From assembly GCF_021603585.1 (NCBI RefSeq), contig NZ_BQHI01000001.1, positions 372,001 to 436,000 of the forward strand: a stretch of 64,000 bases of DNA, written 5' to 3'. The position numbers and the translations under genes are program-made. Under the pieces are notes generated by a model. It did not search any database. It had not been told where the DNA came from and saw only the letters and a list, made by a program, of their open reading frames with translations. Origin of the DNA: Pseudomonas sputi (GTDB taxonomy: Bacteria; Pseudomonadota; Gammaproteobacteria; Pseudomonadales; Pseudomonadaceae). Below, one piece after another: positions 43,832-53,483 of this stretch. Position 1 is the stretch's first letter. Every line of letters starts with the position of its first letter.

Positions 43832-46441
43832 TTAGGCTTGAACGACCGGAATCTTGGCGTTCGCAGCCGCTTCACGGAACTCGGCAATCTGGTCGAAGGA
43901 CAGGTAGCGGTAAACGTCGGCCGCCATGCTGTCGATCTTGCCAGCGTATTCCATGTACTCCTCGACGGTCGGCAGGCGACCCAGGATCGAGGCAACGGAC
44001 GCCAGCTCAGCCGAAGCCAGGTAGACGTTCGCGCCGTCACCCAGACGGTTCGGGAAGTTACGGGTCGAGGTCGACACCACGGTGCTGTTCGGCTCAACGC
44101 GTGCCTGGTTACCCATGCACAGCGAGCAGCCTGGCATTTCCATGCGGGCGCCGGCCTTGCCGTAGATGCCGTAGTAGCCTTCTTCGGTCAGTTGGTGAGC
44201 GTCCATCTTGGTCGGCGGCGACAGCCACAGACGGGTTGGCAGTTGACCCTTGACCTGATCCAGCAGTTTACCGGCAGCACGGAAGTGACCGATGTTGGTC
44301 ATGCACGAACCGATGAACACTTCGTCGATCTTCTCGCCAGCAACGCTGGACAGCAGACGGGCGTCGTCCGGGTCGTTCGGCGCGCACAGTACAGGCTCGC
44401 TGATGTCCGCCAGATCGATTTCGATGACTTCGGCGTATTCGGCGTCGGCATCGGCTTCCATCAGTTGCGGGTTGGCGATCCAGGCTTCCATCGCTTGGGC
44501 ACGACGCTCCAGGGTACGCGCATCGCCGTAGCCTTCGCCGATCATCCAGCGCAGCAGGGTGATGTTGGACTGCAGGTACTCGGTGATCGACTCTTTCGAC
44601 AGCTTGATGGTGCAACCGGCAGCCGAACGTTCGGCCGAGGCGTCGGACAGTTCGAACGCCTGTTCCAGGGTCAGACCTTCCAGGCCTTCGATTTCCAGGA
44701 TGCGGCCGGAGAAGGCGTTTTTCTTGCCTTTCTTCTCGACGGTCAGCAGACCGTTCTGGATGGCGAAGTAAGGAATGGCATGAACCAGGTCACGCAGGGT
44801 GATGCCAGGTTTCATTTTGCCTTTGAAGCGCACCAGGATCGATTCCGGCATGTCCAGCGGCATGACGCCGGTGGCGGCGGCGAACGCGACCAGACCGGAA
44901 CCGGCCGGGAACGAGATGCCCATCGGGAAACGGGTGTGCGAGTCACCACCGGTACCGACGGTGTCCGGCAGCAGCATGCGGTTCAGCCACGAGTGGATGA
45001 TGCCGTCGCCCGGACGCAGGGAAACGCCGCCGCGGGTCATGATGAAGTCAGGCAGGGTGTGGTGGGTGGTCACGTCGATCGGCTTCGGATACGCCGCGGT
45101 GTGGCAGAAGGACTGCATCACCAGATCAGCGGAGAAGCCCAGGCACGCCAGGTCTTTCAGTTCGTCACGGGTCATTGGACCGGTGGTGTCCTGAGAACCT
45201 ACGGTGGTCATCTTCGGTTCGCAGTAGGTGCCAGGACGAACGCCTTTGCCTTCTGCCAGACCGCACGCCTTGCCGACCATTTTCTGCGCCAGGGTGAAGC
45301 CCTTGGTGCTTTCAGCCGGAGCTTCAGGTTTCTTGAACAGGTCGAACGCTGGCAGACCCAGTTCGGCGCGAGCCTTCTCGGTCAGGCCACGGCCGATGAT
45401 CAGCGGGATACGGCCGCCGGCGCGGACTTCGTCCAGCAGAACCGGGGTCTTCATTTCGAAGGTGGTGATGACTTCGTCGGTACCGTGCTTGCAGACTTTG
45501 CCAGCGTGCGGGTACAGGTCGATCACGTCGCCCATGTTCATGTTCGACACGTCGAACTCGATCGGCAGTGCGCCGGCATCTTCCATGGTGTTGTAGAAGA
45601 TCGGAGCGATTTTGCTGCCGAAGCAGAAACCGCCAGCGCGCTTGTTCGGCACGTAAGGGATGTCGTCGCCGAAGAACCACAGCACCGAGTTGGTCGCCGA
45701 TTTACGCGAGGAACCGGTACCGACCACGTCACCGACGTAGGCGATAGGGAAGCCCTGGCCGCGCATTTCTTCGATCTGCTTCATCGGGCCGGTCTTGCCT
45801 TGCTCGTCCGGAACGATGCCGTCACGGGCCATTTTCAGCATGGCCAGGGCGTGCAGCGGGATGTCTGGACGCGACCAGGCGTCTGGCGCAGGGGACAGGT
45901 CGTCGGTGTTGGTTTCGCCGGTGACCTTGAAGACGCGCAGGCTGATCTTGTCGGCCAGCACAGGGCGCTTCTTGAACCACTCGCCGTCAGCCCAGGATTG
46001 CAGCACGGCCTTGGCGTGAACGTTGCCGTTCTTGGCCTTTTCAGCCACGTCGTGGAAGGCATCGAACATCAGCAGGGTGTGCTTGAGTTCCTCGGCAGCC
46101 ACTGGCGCCAGCTCGGCGTCGTCCAGCAGTTCAACCAGGGTCACGATGTTGTAGCCGCCCTGCATGGTGCCGAGCAGTTCTACAGCGCGCTTCTTGTCCA
46201 GCAGAGGGGAGGAGACTTCGCCCTTGGCCAGTGCGGAGAGGAAACCGGCCTTGACGTAGGCGGCTTCGTCCACTCCTGGTGGTACGCGATTGGTGATCAG
46301 GTCAACGAGGAAAGCTTCTTCGCCAGCCGGAGGATTCTTCAGCAGCTCGACCAGGCCTGCAGTTTGTTCGGCGTTAAGCGGCTGGGGAACGATACCCAGG
46401 GCTGCACGCTCTTCGATATGTTTGCGGTAGGCTTCAAGCAC
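43832..46441 (-). CDS. acnB: aconitate hydratase B
   Basis: Bifunctional aconitase B / 2-methylisocitrate dehydratase of the TCA cycle (869 aa, normal length). The N-terminus [14 protein letters not shown] is the family start, here from a GTG with GAGG 9 bases upstream; a longer in-frame ATG lacks a site. HEAT-like and swivel domains come first, as in AcnB. 4Fe-4S ligands lie in [10 protein letters not shown] and [11 protein letters not shown], and [16 protein letters not shown] marks the catalytic region. A long imperfect palindrome lies 121-261 bp upstream. Confidence 0.97.
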   Translation of the reverse strand: MLEAYRKHIEERAALGIVPQPLNAEQTAGLVELLKNPPAGEEAFLVDLITNRVPPGVDEAAYVKAGFLSALAKGEVSSPLLDKKRAVELLGTMQGGYNIVTLVELLDDAELAPVAAEELKHTLLMFDAFHDVAEKAKNGNVHAKAVLQSWADGEWFKKRPVLADKISLRVFKVTGETNTDDLSPAPDAWSRPDIPLHALAMLKMARDGIVPDEQGKTGPMKQIEEMRGQGFPIAYVGDVVGTGSSRKSATNSVLWFFGDDIPYVPNKRAGGFCFGSKIAPIFYNTMEDAGALPIEFDVSNMNMGDVIDLYPHAGKVCKHGTDEVITTFEMKTPVLLDEVRAGGRIPLIIGRGLTEKARAELGLPAFDLFKKPEAPAESTKGFTLAQKMVGKACGLAEGKGVRPGTYCEPKMTTVGSQDTTGPMTRDELKDLACLGFSADLVMQSFCHTAAYPKPIDVTTHHTLPDFIMTRGGVSLRPGDGIIHSWLNRMLLPDTVGTGGDSHTRFPMGISFPAGSGLVAFAAATGVMPLDMPESILVRFKGKMKPGITLRDLVHAIPYFAIQNGLLTVEKKGKKNAFSGRILEIEGLEGLTLEQAFELSDASAERSAAGCTIKLSKESITEYLQSNITLLRWMIGEGYGDARTLERRAQAMEAWIANPQLMEADADAEYAEVIEIDLADISEPVLCAPNDPDDARLLSSVAGEKIDEVFIGSCMTNIGHFRAAGKLLDQVKGQLPTRLWLSPPTKMDAHQLTEEGYYGIYGKAGARMEMPGCSLCMGNQARVEPNSTVVSTSTRNFPNRLGDGANVYLASAELASVASILGRLPTVEEYMEYAGKIDSMAADVYRYLSFDQIAEFREAAANAKIPVVQA

Positions 46442-46561
46442 AGTTATTACCCTCATCAGTGGTCCCAAATGGGTGTCCGGGACGCTCATCCCGAAATTGC
46501 CGTACTCATGCTCCTCACGACGTTGTGGGTCGTTCGGCCAGAATTACCGGCAATTCCTTAC

Positions 46562-46702
46562 AGAAGCTGCTTTCAAAGTTTTACGCCTGCAGAACGGGGA
46601 GCTGATGAGGGTTGGCGCTGGGCTTTTCCCCGCTGGAAAAACCCTTCGCCAACACCGCTCTGAAGGAACGACTGTGCTCGTGACGCTTTGAAAACAGCTT
46701 CT
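46562..46702. repeat. 141-bp imperfect palindrome upstream of acnB
   Basis: Ends are AGAAGCTGCTTTCAAAG and CTTTGAAAACAGCTTCT, pairing at 16 of 17 positions. The middle pairs again (GTTGGCG..GGG.TTTTCC against GGAAAAACCCTTCGCCAAC), and the segments between are of equal length. It fits one large folded unit: a MITE-like element, a small RNA or a long leader structure. The remainder of the 468-bp gap between acnB and the DUF1289 gene shows no convincing gene. Confidence 0.6.
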
Positions 46703-46909
46703 AACGGACATTGGCGCCTAAAAAGGCTGGCTGATTCTACGGCAAAAAAAATTTAAAGGTAAGTCGCGCTCTATTGGACTTTGGTTGCGTTGTGCGCGGG
46801 CGGGGCCAACCCTGATCCAGCGCTTGCCCCTGACGTTTGAGGGGTGATGAATGCCGGACAAAGGGCTAACATGCCGACCTGTTCCGCGTTTCAAGTGTTT
46901 TGCCCATTT

Positions 46910-47380
46910 ATGCCCAATCAGACCATCAAGACCCCCTGCGTCGGCCTCTGCTCCACCGTTTACGGTGATCTGGTGTGCCGTGGCTGCAAGCGTTTCCACC
47001 ACGAAGTGATCCACTGGAACGGTTACAACGAGGAAGAAAAGCGCGCGGTGTGGCTGCGTCTTGAGCAATTGCTGTCACAGGTGATGGCCAGCAAGGTCGA
47101 GGTCTTCGATCCGGCGCGTCTGCGCCAGCAGCTGGAACAGCGCAAGATCCGCTTCGTGCCGCATCAGTCGGAATATTGCTGGGCGTATCAGCTGATCGCC
47201 CGGGGCGCGCGGGTGATCATTAATCTGGAAGCCTACGGGATGGTGCTGCTGCCGGAGTTTCGCGACTGGAACCTGCCGGAACTGCGCGATGCCATTGATC
47301 GGGAATTCTTCCTGCTGTCGGAAGCGCACTATCAGCGCTACATTGCGCCGGGTTTTCTGAAGGATGCACTGGGCGAGTGA
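46910..47380 (+). CDS. DUF1289 family protein
   Basis: 156 aa with the DUF1289 Cys block KTPCVGLCSTVYGDLVCRGC, a likely metal-binding motif, near the N-terminus and a longer C-terminal part of unknown role. The ATG at 46910 places the motif as in relatives, but no clear ribosome site precedes it; in-frame starts at 46844 (GTG) and 46871 exist. Monocistronic by position. Confidence 0.8.
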   Translation: MPNQTIKTPCVGLCSTVYGDLVCRGCKRFHHEVIHWNGYNEEEKRAVWLRLEQLLSQVMASKVEVFDPARLRQQLEQRKIRFVPHQSEYCWAYQLIARGARVIINLEAYGMVLLPEFRDWNLPELRDAIDREFFLLSEAHYQRYIAPGFLKDALGE

Positions 47381-47385
47381 GCATT

Positions 47386-47413
47386 TCCGGTGGCGAGCAT
47401 GCTCGCCACCGGA
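47386..47413. repeat. perfect 28-bp palindrome, REP-like
   Basis: TCCGGTGGCGAGCA joined without a loop to its complement, in the 45-bp gap between converging genes. The GTGGCGAG core is typical of fluorescens-group REP sequences. It may also serve as a two-way transcription stop. Confidence 0.7.
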
Positions 47414-47425
47414 TGACAACAGTGC

Positions 47426-48289
47426 TTAATGCTTCACCGCCAACTCGACCAAATGGTCTTCAACCTCCTGCGGCTTGAGCACCAGCACATCGCTCTCCAG
47501 CTGATCCAGCACCTGTTCGGCCGTGTTGCCAATCAACGCACCGGACACGCCGCTGCGCGCCACGGTGCCGATCACGGTCACCGCCGCCTGCAGCTTGTGC
47601 GCCATGAATGGAATCAGCACGTCCGCCGGACCTTCCTCGACATGCAGATGCTCGTCGTCGACATCGAATTCAGCCTGAAACGCCCGGCATTGCTCGCGAT
47701 AGCGCGCCTCGATGGTTTCCTTGAGCTGGAACGTCGGGTCGGCCGCCGAGAGCATCGGTGACGGATGGGCGGTAATTACGTGCAGATGCCCTTTGGCCAG
47801 GCTGGCGATGTCATAGCCGTGGTCGATGATGGTGGTGTGCAGATGACGGTGTTCGCCGTCGGCATTGCCCACGTCGATCGCCGCCAGAATCACCTTGTCC
47901 TTCCATGAGCCCGCGGTTTTCACCAGCAGCACCGGGGTCGGGCAGTGGCGCAGCAGTTTCCAGTCCGCCGGGGTCAGCAGGGCCTTTTTCAGCGGGCTGT
48001 CGGGGAAGTGCTGCTTGATCACCAGCCCGCACCCTTCAGCCTGCTGCACATCGATAATGGTTTCGTGCAGGCTCTCGTTCCATGCCTGTTCGGTGGTGAC
48101 GCTGTAGCCGTCCGCCAGCAGCGCGGCCTTGAGCACGCTGAGCATGCCGGCGTGATCGTGCTTCTTGTCGCAGACCAGCAGGTGCAGATGGGCCTGGGTC
48201 ACACCGGCGATCAGCTTGGCGCGCTTGAGCGCCAGGCTTTCCGCGTGTTCGGGTTCGATGACCACCAGAATGCTGCGAATGGCTTGCAT
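47426..48289 (-). CDS. tandem-domain universal stress protein
   Basis: 287 aa with two Usp domains in tandem (UspE type). The first begins IRSILVVIEPEHAESLALKR; the second ends VTVIGTVARSGVSGALIGNT with the G-x-x-G-x-x-x-x-G-(S/N)-T-A nucleotide loop and VLVLKPQEVED. I start at MQAIRSIL, with GGAGACT upstream; the longer frame overlaps the promoter. A perfect Anr/FNR box and matched -10 hexamer upstream point to induction by low oxygen, as known for Pseudomonas Usp proteins. Confidence 0.9.
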   Translation of the reverse strand: MQAIRSILVVIEPEHAESLALKRAKLIAGVTQAHLHLLVCDKKHDHAGMLSVLKAALLADGYSVTTEQAWNESLHETIIDVQQAEGCGLVIKQHFPDSPLKKALLTPADWKLLRHCPTPVLLVKTAGSWKDKVILAAIDVGNADGEHRHLHTTIIDHGYDIASLAKGHLHVITAHPSPMLSAADPTFQLKETIEARYREQCRAFQAEFDVDDEHLHVEEGPADVLIPFMAHKLQAAVTVIGTVARSGVSGALIGNTAEQVLDQLESDVLVLKPQEVEDHLVELAVKH

Positions 48290-48329
48290 GAGCGGAGTCT
48301 CCAGCAATGAAAAGGCACGGCGTTGCACA

Positions 48330-48372
48330 ACTATAGTTGCTGCGGCCGTGCCTGCGACTTGATGCATATCAA
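48330..48372 (-). promoter_or_regulatory. Anr/FNR-dependent promoter of the Usp gene
   Basis: TTGATGCATATCAA (48359-48372) is an exact TTGAT-N4-ATCAA box. On the minus strand a -10 hexamer TATAGT occupies 48335-48330, giving a start near 48324 and placing the box at about -41.5, the class II activator position. The Usp start codon is about 35 bases further on. Confidence 0.8.
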
Positions 48373-48449
48373 TCCAGGCCGCTGGTGGTCTGCGGACAGG
48401 CCGGTATAATCGGCGCCCTTCGCTCGAACACCTTTTGACCGTGAGCCCC

Positions 48450-49058
48450 ATGATCCTTCCCGAAATCCACGAATTCCTTGGTTGCCGCACGCCTGATGCC
48501 TGGGTCCAGGCCGCGCTGGCCGATCAGGAAACCCTGCTGATCGACCACAAGAATTGCGAGTTCAAGGCCGCCAGCACCGCGTTGAGCTTGATCGCCAAAT
48601 ACCATTCCCATGTCGATCTGATCAACATGATGTCGCGTCTGGCCCGGGAAGAACTGGTGCACCACGAACAGGTGATGCGCATCATGAAACGGCGCAAGAT
48701 CGAACTGCGCCAGCTGCACGCCGGCCGTTATGCCTCGAGCCTGCGCAAAGTCGTGCGCAGCCACGAACCGGTGAAACTGGTCGACACCCTGGTGGTCGGC
48801 GCCTTTATCGAAGCGCGCAGTTGCGAGCGGTTCGAAGCGCTGGTGCCGCATCTGGACGAAGAACTCGGCAAGTTCTACTTCGGCCTGCTGAAAAGCGAGG
48901 CCCGGCATTTTCAGGGTTACCTGAAACTGGCTTACCAGTACGGTGACGCCAAGGACATCGCCCAGGTGATCGAGAGAGTGCGCGCCGCCGAGCAGGAGCT
49001 GATCGAATCGCCGGACGAGGAATTCCGTTTCCACAGCGGCGTACCTGTCGCGGCATGA
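48450..49058 (+). CDS. miaE: tRNA-(ms2io6A)-hydroxylase MiaE
   Basis: 202 aa diiron monooxygenase that hydroxylates 2-methylthio-N6-isopentenyl-adenosine at tRNA position 37. Ferritin-like ligand set: E37, EELVH (E68, H71), E121 in FIEARSCERF, SEARH (E150, H153). The ATG at 48450 fits the family N-terminus (MILPEIHEFLGCRTPDAW). A strong terminator follows. Confidence 0.94.
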   Translation: MILPEIHEFLGCRTPDAWVQAALADQETLLIDHKNCEFKAASTALSLIAKYHSHVDLINMMSRLAREELVHHEQVMRIMKRRKIELRQLHAGRYASSLRKVVRSHEPVKLVDTLVVGAFIEARSCERFEALVPHLDEELGKFYFGLLKSEARHFQGYLKLAYQYGDAKDIAQVIERVRAAEQELIESPDEEFRFHSGVPVAA

Positions 49059-49094
49059 ATTGTTAAAAACTCTTAAGAGTATGAAACATCAACG

Positions 49095-49120
49095 AAAACC
49101 GGCCCCGGAGGCCGGTTTTT
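49095..49120 (+). terminator. rho-independent terminator
   Basis: AAAACCGGCC / GGCCGGTTTT stem with a 5-base loop and T tail, 36 bases after miaE. Confidence 0.9.
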
Positions 49121-49198
49121 GCTGCCTGCGATAAACGACTCGCCCGCGAATGCCGCCATAATGGCGCCCACTTCACAAAGCGGTTGGCGGCGGTTGTT

Positions 49199-49906
49199 AT
49201 GGATAACCTGGGTTTTGGCAGAGTCCTGCTGGTGGAAGACGATGAGCGGCTGGCCGCGCTGATCGCCCACTTTCTCGAACAACACGGCTATGAGGTCCGC
49301 ACGGTGCATCGCGGCGACCTGGCCGTGGCCGCGTTTCTTGAATTCAGGCCCAAAGTGGTGGTGCTCGACCTGATGCTGCCGGGGCAGAGTGGTCTGCACG
49401 TGTGCCGGGAAATCCGCAGCGTGTCGGACACGCCGATTGTCATTCTGACGGCCAAGGAAGACGACCTCGACCATATTCTGGGCCTGGAATCCGGCGCCGA
49501 CGATTACGTGATCAAACCGATCAAGCCGCCCGTCCTGCTCGCACGCCTGCGGGCCCTGCAACGCCGGCAGGTGCCGGACAGCGGCGTGGTCAGTTCGCTG
49601 GAATTCGGCAATCTGGTCATCGACCGCAGTTGCCGCGAAGTGCGTCTGGCGGGCGAGCTGATCGAACTGACCACCATGGAATTCGAGCTGCTGTGGCTGC
49701 TGGCCAGCGCCGCCGGCAAGATCCTGTCGCGCGATGACATTCTCAACCGCATGCGCGGCATCGCGTTCGATGGCCTCAACCGCAGCGTCGACGTGTACAT
49801 CAGCAAGTTGCGCAACAAACTCAAGGACAACCCTCGCGAGCCGGTCTGCATCAAGACCGTGTGGGGCAAGGGTTACCTGTTCAATCCGTTCGCGTGGGAG
49901 TTGTAG
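49199..49906 (+). CDS. OmpR-family response regulator (RstA-like)
   Basis: 235 aa: receiver domain with acidic pocket EDD and phospho-acceptor D57 (VVVLDLMLPG), then a winged-helix DNA-binding domain (LTTMEFELLWLLASAAGKIL, RSVDVYISKLRNKLKDNP). Sequence pattern is close to RstA. The kinase gene starts right after the stop, with no gap. Target genes unknown. Confidence 0.92.
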   Translation: MDNLGFGRVLLVEDDERLAALIAHFLEQHGYEVRTVHRGDLAVAAFLEFRPKVVVLDLMLPGQSGLHVCREIRSVSDTPIVILTAKEDDLDHILGLESGADDYVIKPIKPPVLLARLRALQRRQVPDSGVVSSLEFGNLVIDRSCREVRLAGELIELTTMEFELLWLLASAAGKILSRDDILNRMRGIAFDGLNRSVDVYISKLRNKLKDNPREPVCIKTVWGKGYLFNPFAWEL

Positions 49907-51193
49907 ATGCTGCGGTTATTTCTCGGGCTGTTTCTGGTGATGACCGTCGGGCTGGTGGCGGCGCTGCAAACCGTCGAGCACACTTTCAATGCACTGCTCG
50001 ACAACCAGATGCAGGCCTACAACCGGGAAGCGGTGCGCGGTCAGGCCTGGTCGCTGGTCGAACACATGCGCGACCAGCAGGGCGCGGCGCGCGAGGCGCA
50101 ACTGGAGACCTTGCGACCGCACTACGGGCTGACGTTGAGCCTGGTCGAGGCTGACCAGTTGAACCTCAACGATCAGGAAAAAGCCGAACTGGCTCAGGAG
50201 CTGTTGGTGATCCGCGACGATTACACGCAGTTCATCAGCAACATCGACGGTGGTTCGCAGCTGCTCAGCATCAAGCTGCCGCCCGAGCCGAGTCTGATGC
50301 AGTTCTACATTGCCGGGGCTTATCTGATGCTGGCCGTGCTGCTCGGCATTGTCCTGTACTTCTGGGTTCGCCCGCACTGGCGCGATCTGGAAAAACTGCG
50401 GCTGGCCGCCGAGCGTTTCGGCGACAACGACCTCTCGGTGCGAATCCAGCTGTCCAAACGCTCGAACATCCGCGACCTGGCCGGTCACTTCAACCTGATG
50501 GCGGCGCGCATCGAGGGGCTGATTGCCAACCAGCGCGAGCTGACCAACGCCGTCTCCCACGAATTGCGTACGCCGATTGCCCGGTTGTCGTTCGAACTCG
50601 ATCAGCTCAAGCAGCAACCGGATGCCAGCCAGCACCGCGAACTGATCGCCGACATGTACGCCGACCTCGGCGAGCTGGAAGAAATGGTTTCCGAGCTGCT
50701 GACCTACGCCAGCCTCGAACGCGGCGCGACGGTGATTACCCGCGAGAACATTCAGGCTGCCAACTGGCTGGACAGCGTAGTCGGCAGCGTAGCCCTGGAG
50801 GCCGAGGCGGCCGGGGTGCAGTTGCTGATCGTTGATTGCCGGGTCGATGAAGTGCGGATCGAACCACGCTTCATGGCGCGGGCGGTGATCAATCTGCTGC
50901 GCAATGCCATTCGCTATGCCGAGCAGCGGGTCGAGGTGTCGCTGGTGCGCATCGGCGATCAGTACGAAGTGCAGGTCAACGACGACGGGCCGGGTGTGCC
51001 GCTGGAAGGCCGGGAGAAAATCTTCGAACCGTTCTCGCGCCTGGACGCCAGCCGCGACCGCCGCACGGGCGGTTTCGGCCTCGGTCTGGCGCTGGTGCGG
51101 CGGGTGTCGCAATCCCATGGCGGGCAGGTCGAAGTCGGCGATTCACCATGGGGCGGGGCGTCGTTTCGCATGACCTGGGCGCATCTGGATTGA
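49907..51193 (+). CDS. sensor histidine kinase (RstB-like)
   Basis: 428 aa inner-membrane kinase: membrane helices at about 3-22 and 134-153 flank a periplasmic sensor of roughly 110 residues, then HAMP, phospho-acceptor H218 (NAVSHELRTP), and ATPase motifs NLLRNAIRYA, DDGPGV and GFGLGLALV. Partner of the preceding regulator. Signal unknown; RstB relatives respond to acid and low magnesium in enterics, which need not hold here. Confidence 0.92.
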   Translation: MLRLFLGLFLVMTVGLVAALQTVEHTFNALLDNQMQAYNREAVRGQAWSLVEHMRDQQGAAREAQLETLRPHYGLTLSLVEADQLNLNDQEKAELAQELLVIRDDYTQFISNIDGGSQLLSIKLPPEPSLMQFYIAGAYLMLAVLLGIVLYFWVRPHWRDLEKLRLAAERFGDNDLSVRIQLSKRSNIRDLAGHFNLMAARIEGLIANQRELTNAVSHELRTPIARLSFELDQLKQQPDASQHRELIADMYADLGELEEMVSELLTYASLERGATVITRENIQAANWLDSVVGSVALEAEAAGVQLLIVDCRVDEVRIEPRFMARAVINLLRNAIRYAEQRVEVSLVRIGDQYEVQVNDDGPGVPLEGREKIFEPFSRLDASRDRRTGGFGLGLALVRRVSQSHGGQVEVGDSPWGGASFRMTWAHLD

Positions 51194-51227
51194 TAACGTT
51201 CCTTCCTCCGAAGGGGGCGGCAGTCGA

Positions 51228-52127
51228 TTAACTGAGAACGTAGTCCACCGGTTTCAGCGCCGGCGGCAACGGCTCAGTCCCCAGCTCCGAGAGAATATCC
51301 CGCTCGATACCACGCACCAGCGCATCGGTCGGCAAATCGTTTTCATCCCGGCCGAACGGGTCTTCCAGTTCATCGGCAATCGCATCTAGGCCAAAAAAGG
51401 TGTAGCTGACAATCGCCGTGAACAATGGCGTCAGCCAGCCCAGCGGTTCGGCCATGGCGAACGGCAGGAGGATGCAGAACAGATAAATCGTGCGGTGCAG
51501 CAGCAAGGTGTAAGGGAAGGGCAGCGGCGTGTTCTTGATCCGCTCGCACACCGCCTGCGCCTGGGTCAGGCTGGTCAGGTGATTGGCCAGCAGCATGTAG
51601 CGCCACTCGCTGAGCGCGCCTGACTCATGCAGATCGGAACATTGCTGCCCCACCGTTTGTAGAATCCGCCCGCTGTAATCCGGCACTCGCGCATCGTGCT
51701 GCGGGGTGATCCATTGGGCGCTGGCGGCGGCTTCGTCTTCCCGGCGCAGTCGCGCATTCAGCGCGTGGGCAAAGCCGCAGAGGTTGAGCAGCAACAGGCG
51801 GCGTTGTGCCGACTCGCGGATCACATGGGTTTCGCGGATCACCGAGCGCACCTGCACGATCACTTCGCCCCAGGCCTTGCGCGCTTCGTACCAGCGGTCG
51901 TAACAGGCGTTGTTGCGAAAATTCATGAAGATCGACAGCGACAGGCCGAGCAGGGTGAACGGCGTGGCGTTGACCTTGGTGAAGTTGCTTGGGTGGAGCA
52001 TTTCCATCAGCACGATGACCGACGCCAGCAGCGTGACCATCAGGGCGCGCAAGGCGATGCGCTTGGCAATCGAGCCCTTGAGCGTGAAGAGGATGGCGAA
52101 TTGATTGACCTTGGGTCGAATGATCAT
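51228..52127 (-). CDS. bestrophin/YneE family anion channel
   Basis: 299 aa. Bacterial bestrophin homologue with FMNFRNNACYDRWYEARKAW and the calcium-clasp-like acidic motif DELEDPFGRDENDLP. Predicted pentameric inner-membrane chloride or small-anion channel. It starts 29 bp after moaA and could share its transcript. Confidence 0.88.
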   Translation of the reverse strand: MIIRPKVNQFAILFTLKGSIAKRIALRALMVTLLASVIVLMEMLHPSNFTKVNATPFTLLGLSLSIFMNFRNNACYDRWYEARKAWGEVIVQVRSVIRETHVIRESAQRRLLLLNLCGFAHALNARLRREDEAAASAQWITPQHDARVPDYSGRILQTVGQQCSDLHESGALSEWRYMLLANHLTSLTQAQAVCERIKNTPLPFPYTLLLHRTIYLFCILLPFAMAEPLGWLTPLFTAIVSYTFFGLDAIADELEDPFGRDENDLPTDALVRGIERDILSELGTEPLPPALKPVDYVLS

Positions 52128-52156
52128 GCGGCTTTCTGCCTTGAAAACGTGGCGGA

Positions 52157-53155
52157 TCAGCCGCCGGTCATGTTCATGAAACGCACCACTTGCACGTCGT
52201 CGTTCACTTCAAAGTTGTGCCGGTAAGGCTTGAGTTTCATCGCTTCGATGATGGCTTTCTCGAGCCGTTCCGGTTGACCCGGATGGGCGCGCAGTACCGC
52301 TTTCAGATCCACCGAGTGCTCGTTCCCCAGACACAGTAGCAAACGCCCCTCGACGGTCAGCCGCACCCGGTTGCAGGTGCCGCAGAAGTTGTGGCTGTGG
52401 GGCGAGATGAACCCCAGCCGGATGTGCGGTGCTTCCGCCAGCCGCCAGTAACGCGACGGGCCATGGGTCGATTCGGCGGAGTCGATCAGGGTGTAGCGCT
52501 CGGCGATCTTTTCGCGCACCTGGGTGCTGGAAAAGAACGACTCGGCGCGGCTGTGTTCGCTGATGATCCCCAGCGGCATTTCCTCGATGAAGGAAATATC
52601 CAGATCCCGCTCGATGGCGAACTGCACCAGATCGTTGATCTCGTGATCGTTGCGGCCCTGCATCACCACGCAGTTGAGTTTAGTGCGGGTAAATCCGGCG
52701 GCGCGGGCGGCGTCGATGCCGTCGATCACCTGGGCCAGGTCGCCGGTGCGGGTCATCTGCTTGAAGCGCTCGGCATCAAGGCTGTCGAGGCTGACGTTGA
52801 GGCGTTTGACCCCAGCGTCGAACAGCGGGCTGGCCAGTTTGCCGAGTTGCGAGCCGTTGGTGGTCAGGCACAGTTCGCGCAGGCCGGGCAGGGCGGCGAT
52901 CTGTTTGCACAAACCGACGACGCCGGGGCGAATCAGCGGCTCGCCACCGGTCAAACGAATCTTGCGGGTGCCCAGCGCAACGAAGCTCTGCGCCAGTTGA
53001 TAGATCTCCTCCAGCGTCAGCACCCGTTGGCGCGGCAAAAACTGCATGTCTTCAGCCATGCAATACACGCAGCGAAAGTCGCAGCGGTCGGTGACCGACA
53101 TGCGCAGGTAGTCGACGCGGCGGTTGTAACCATCGATCAAGACGCGCTCTGACAT
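52157..53155 (-). CDS. moaA: GTP 3',8-cyclase MoaA
   Basis: 332 aa radical-SAM enzyme for the first step of molybdopterin synthesis. SAM cluster CDFRCVYC (C25, C29, C32), second cluster [18 protein letters not shown], and the functional C-terminal Gly-Gly (NMTGG). I start at MSERVLID; the 40-residue upstream extension has no ribosome site. It would support the molybdenum hydroxylase encoded near 10 kb, though many enzymes need the cofactor. Confidence 0.96.
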   Translation of the reverse strand: MSERVLIDGYNRRVDYLRMSVTDRCDFRCVYCMAEDMQFLPRQRVLTLEEIYQLAQSFVALGTRKIRLTGGEPLIRPGVVGLCKQIAALPGLRELCLTTNGSQLGKLASPLFDAGVKRLNVSLDSLDAERFKQMTRTGDLAQVIDGIDAARAAGFTRTKLNCVVMQGRNDHEINDLVQFAIERDLDISFIEEMPLGIISEHSRAESFFSSTQVREKIAERYTLIDSAESTHGPSRYWRLAEAPHIRLGFISPHSHNFCGTCNRVRLTVEGRLLLCLGNEHSVDLKAVLRAHPGQPERLEKAIIEAMKLKPYRHNFEVNDDVQVVRFMNMTGG

Positions 53156-53483
53156 GACAGCCTCGCTGGGGTGAAATCCACTATTGAAGGGATCGGGGCG
53201 GTGCAGGTTATGAGCAACTTTGAACAGCGTCCAATCACTCTTAATGAACGGCCGATTGATGCTGTCGATGACCAAATGGTTATTTCGGATTTATCGCTTC
53301 TTGGTTTTGCAAGTGCCCGGATTTTAAGGGTTTAAGTCGGTGACCTGACCGAACCACGCGATCCAACCCTTTCGTTTTTTTGACTGGCTGCAGGCGATTG
53401 CCGCGTTCGTTGCTACGGCGTTCTTTGTCGGCGCTTCGGCGGCCCGGCATTTGCTGCGCGGCAATGGGAGGATGCCTTGATGT
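53156..53483. other. intergenic stretch, no confident gene
   Basis: Upstream of moaA. It contains a short plus-strand open frame at about 53355-53481 that would give a hydrophobic peptide (core AIAAFVATAFFVGASAARHL), but no ATG, GTG or TTG with a ribosome site opens it. The moaA promoter should be here; no clear hexamers or molybdenum riboswitch were recognised. Confidence 0.4.

Noticed and set aside
43802-46663. 953-codon plus-strand open frame
   Set aside because: Antisense to acnB, with no recognisable domain; a GC-bias artefact.
46473-46691. 72-codon plus-strand frame upstream of acnB
   Set aside because: It spans most of the imperfect palindrome and has no ribosome site or family match.
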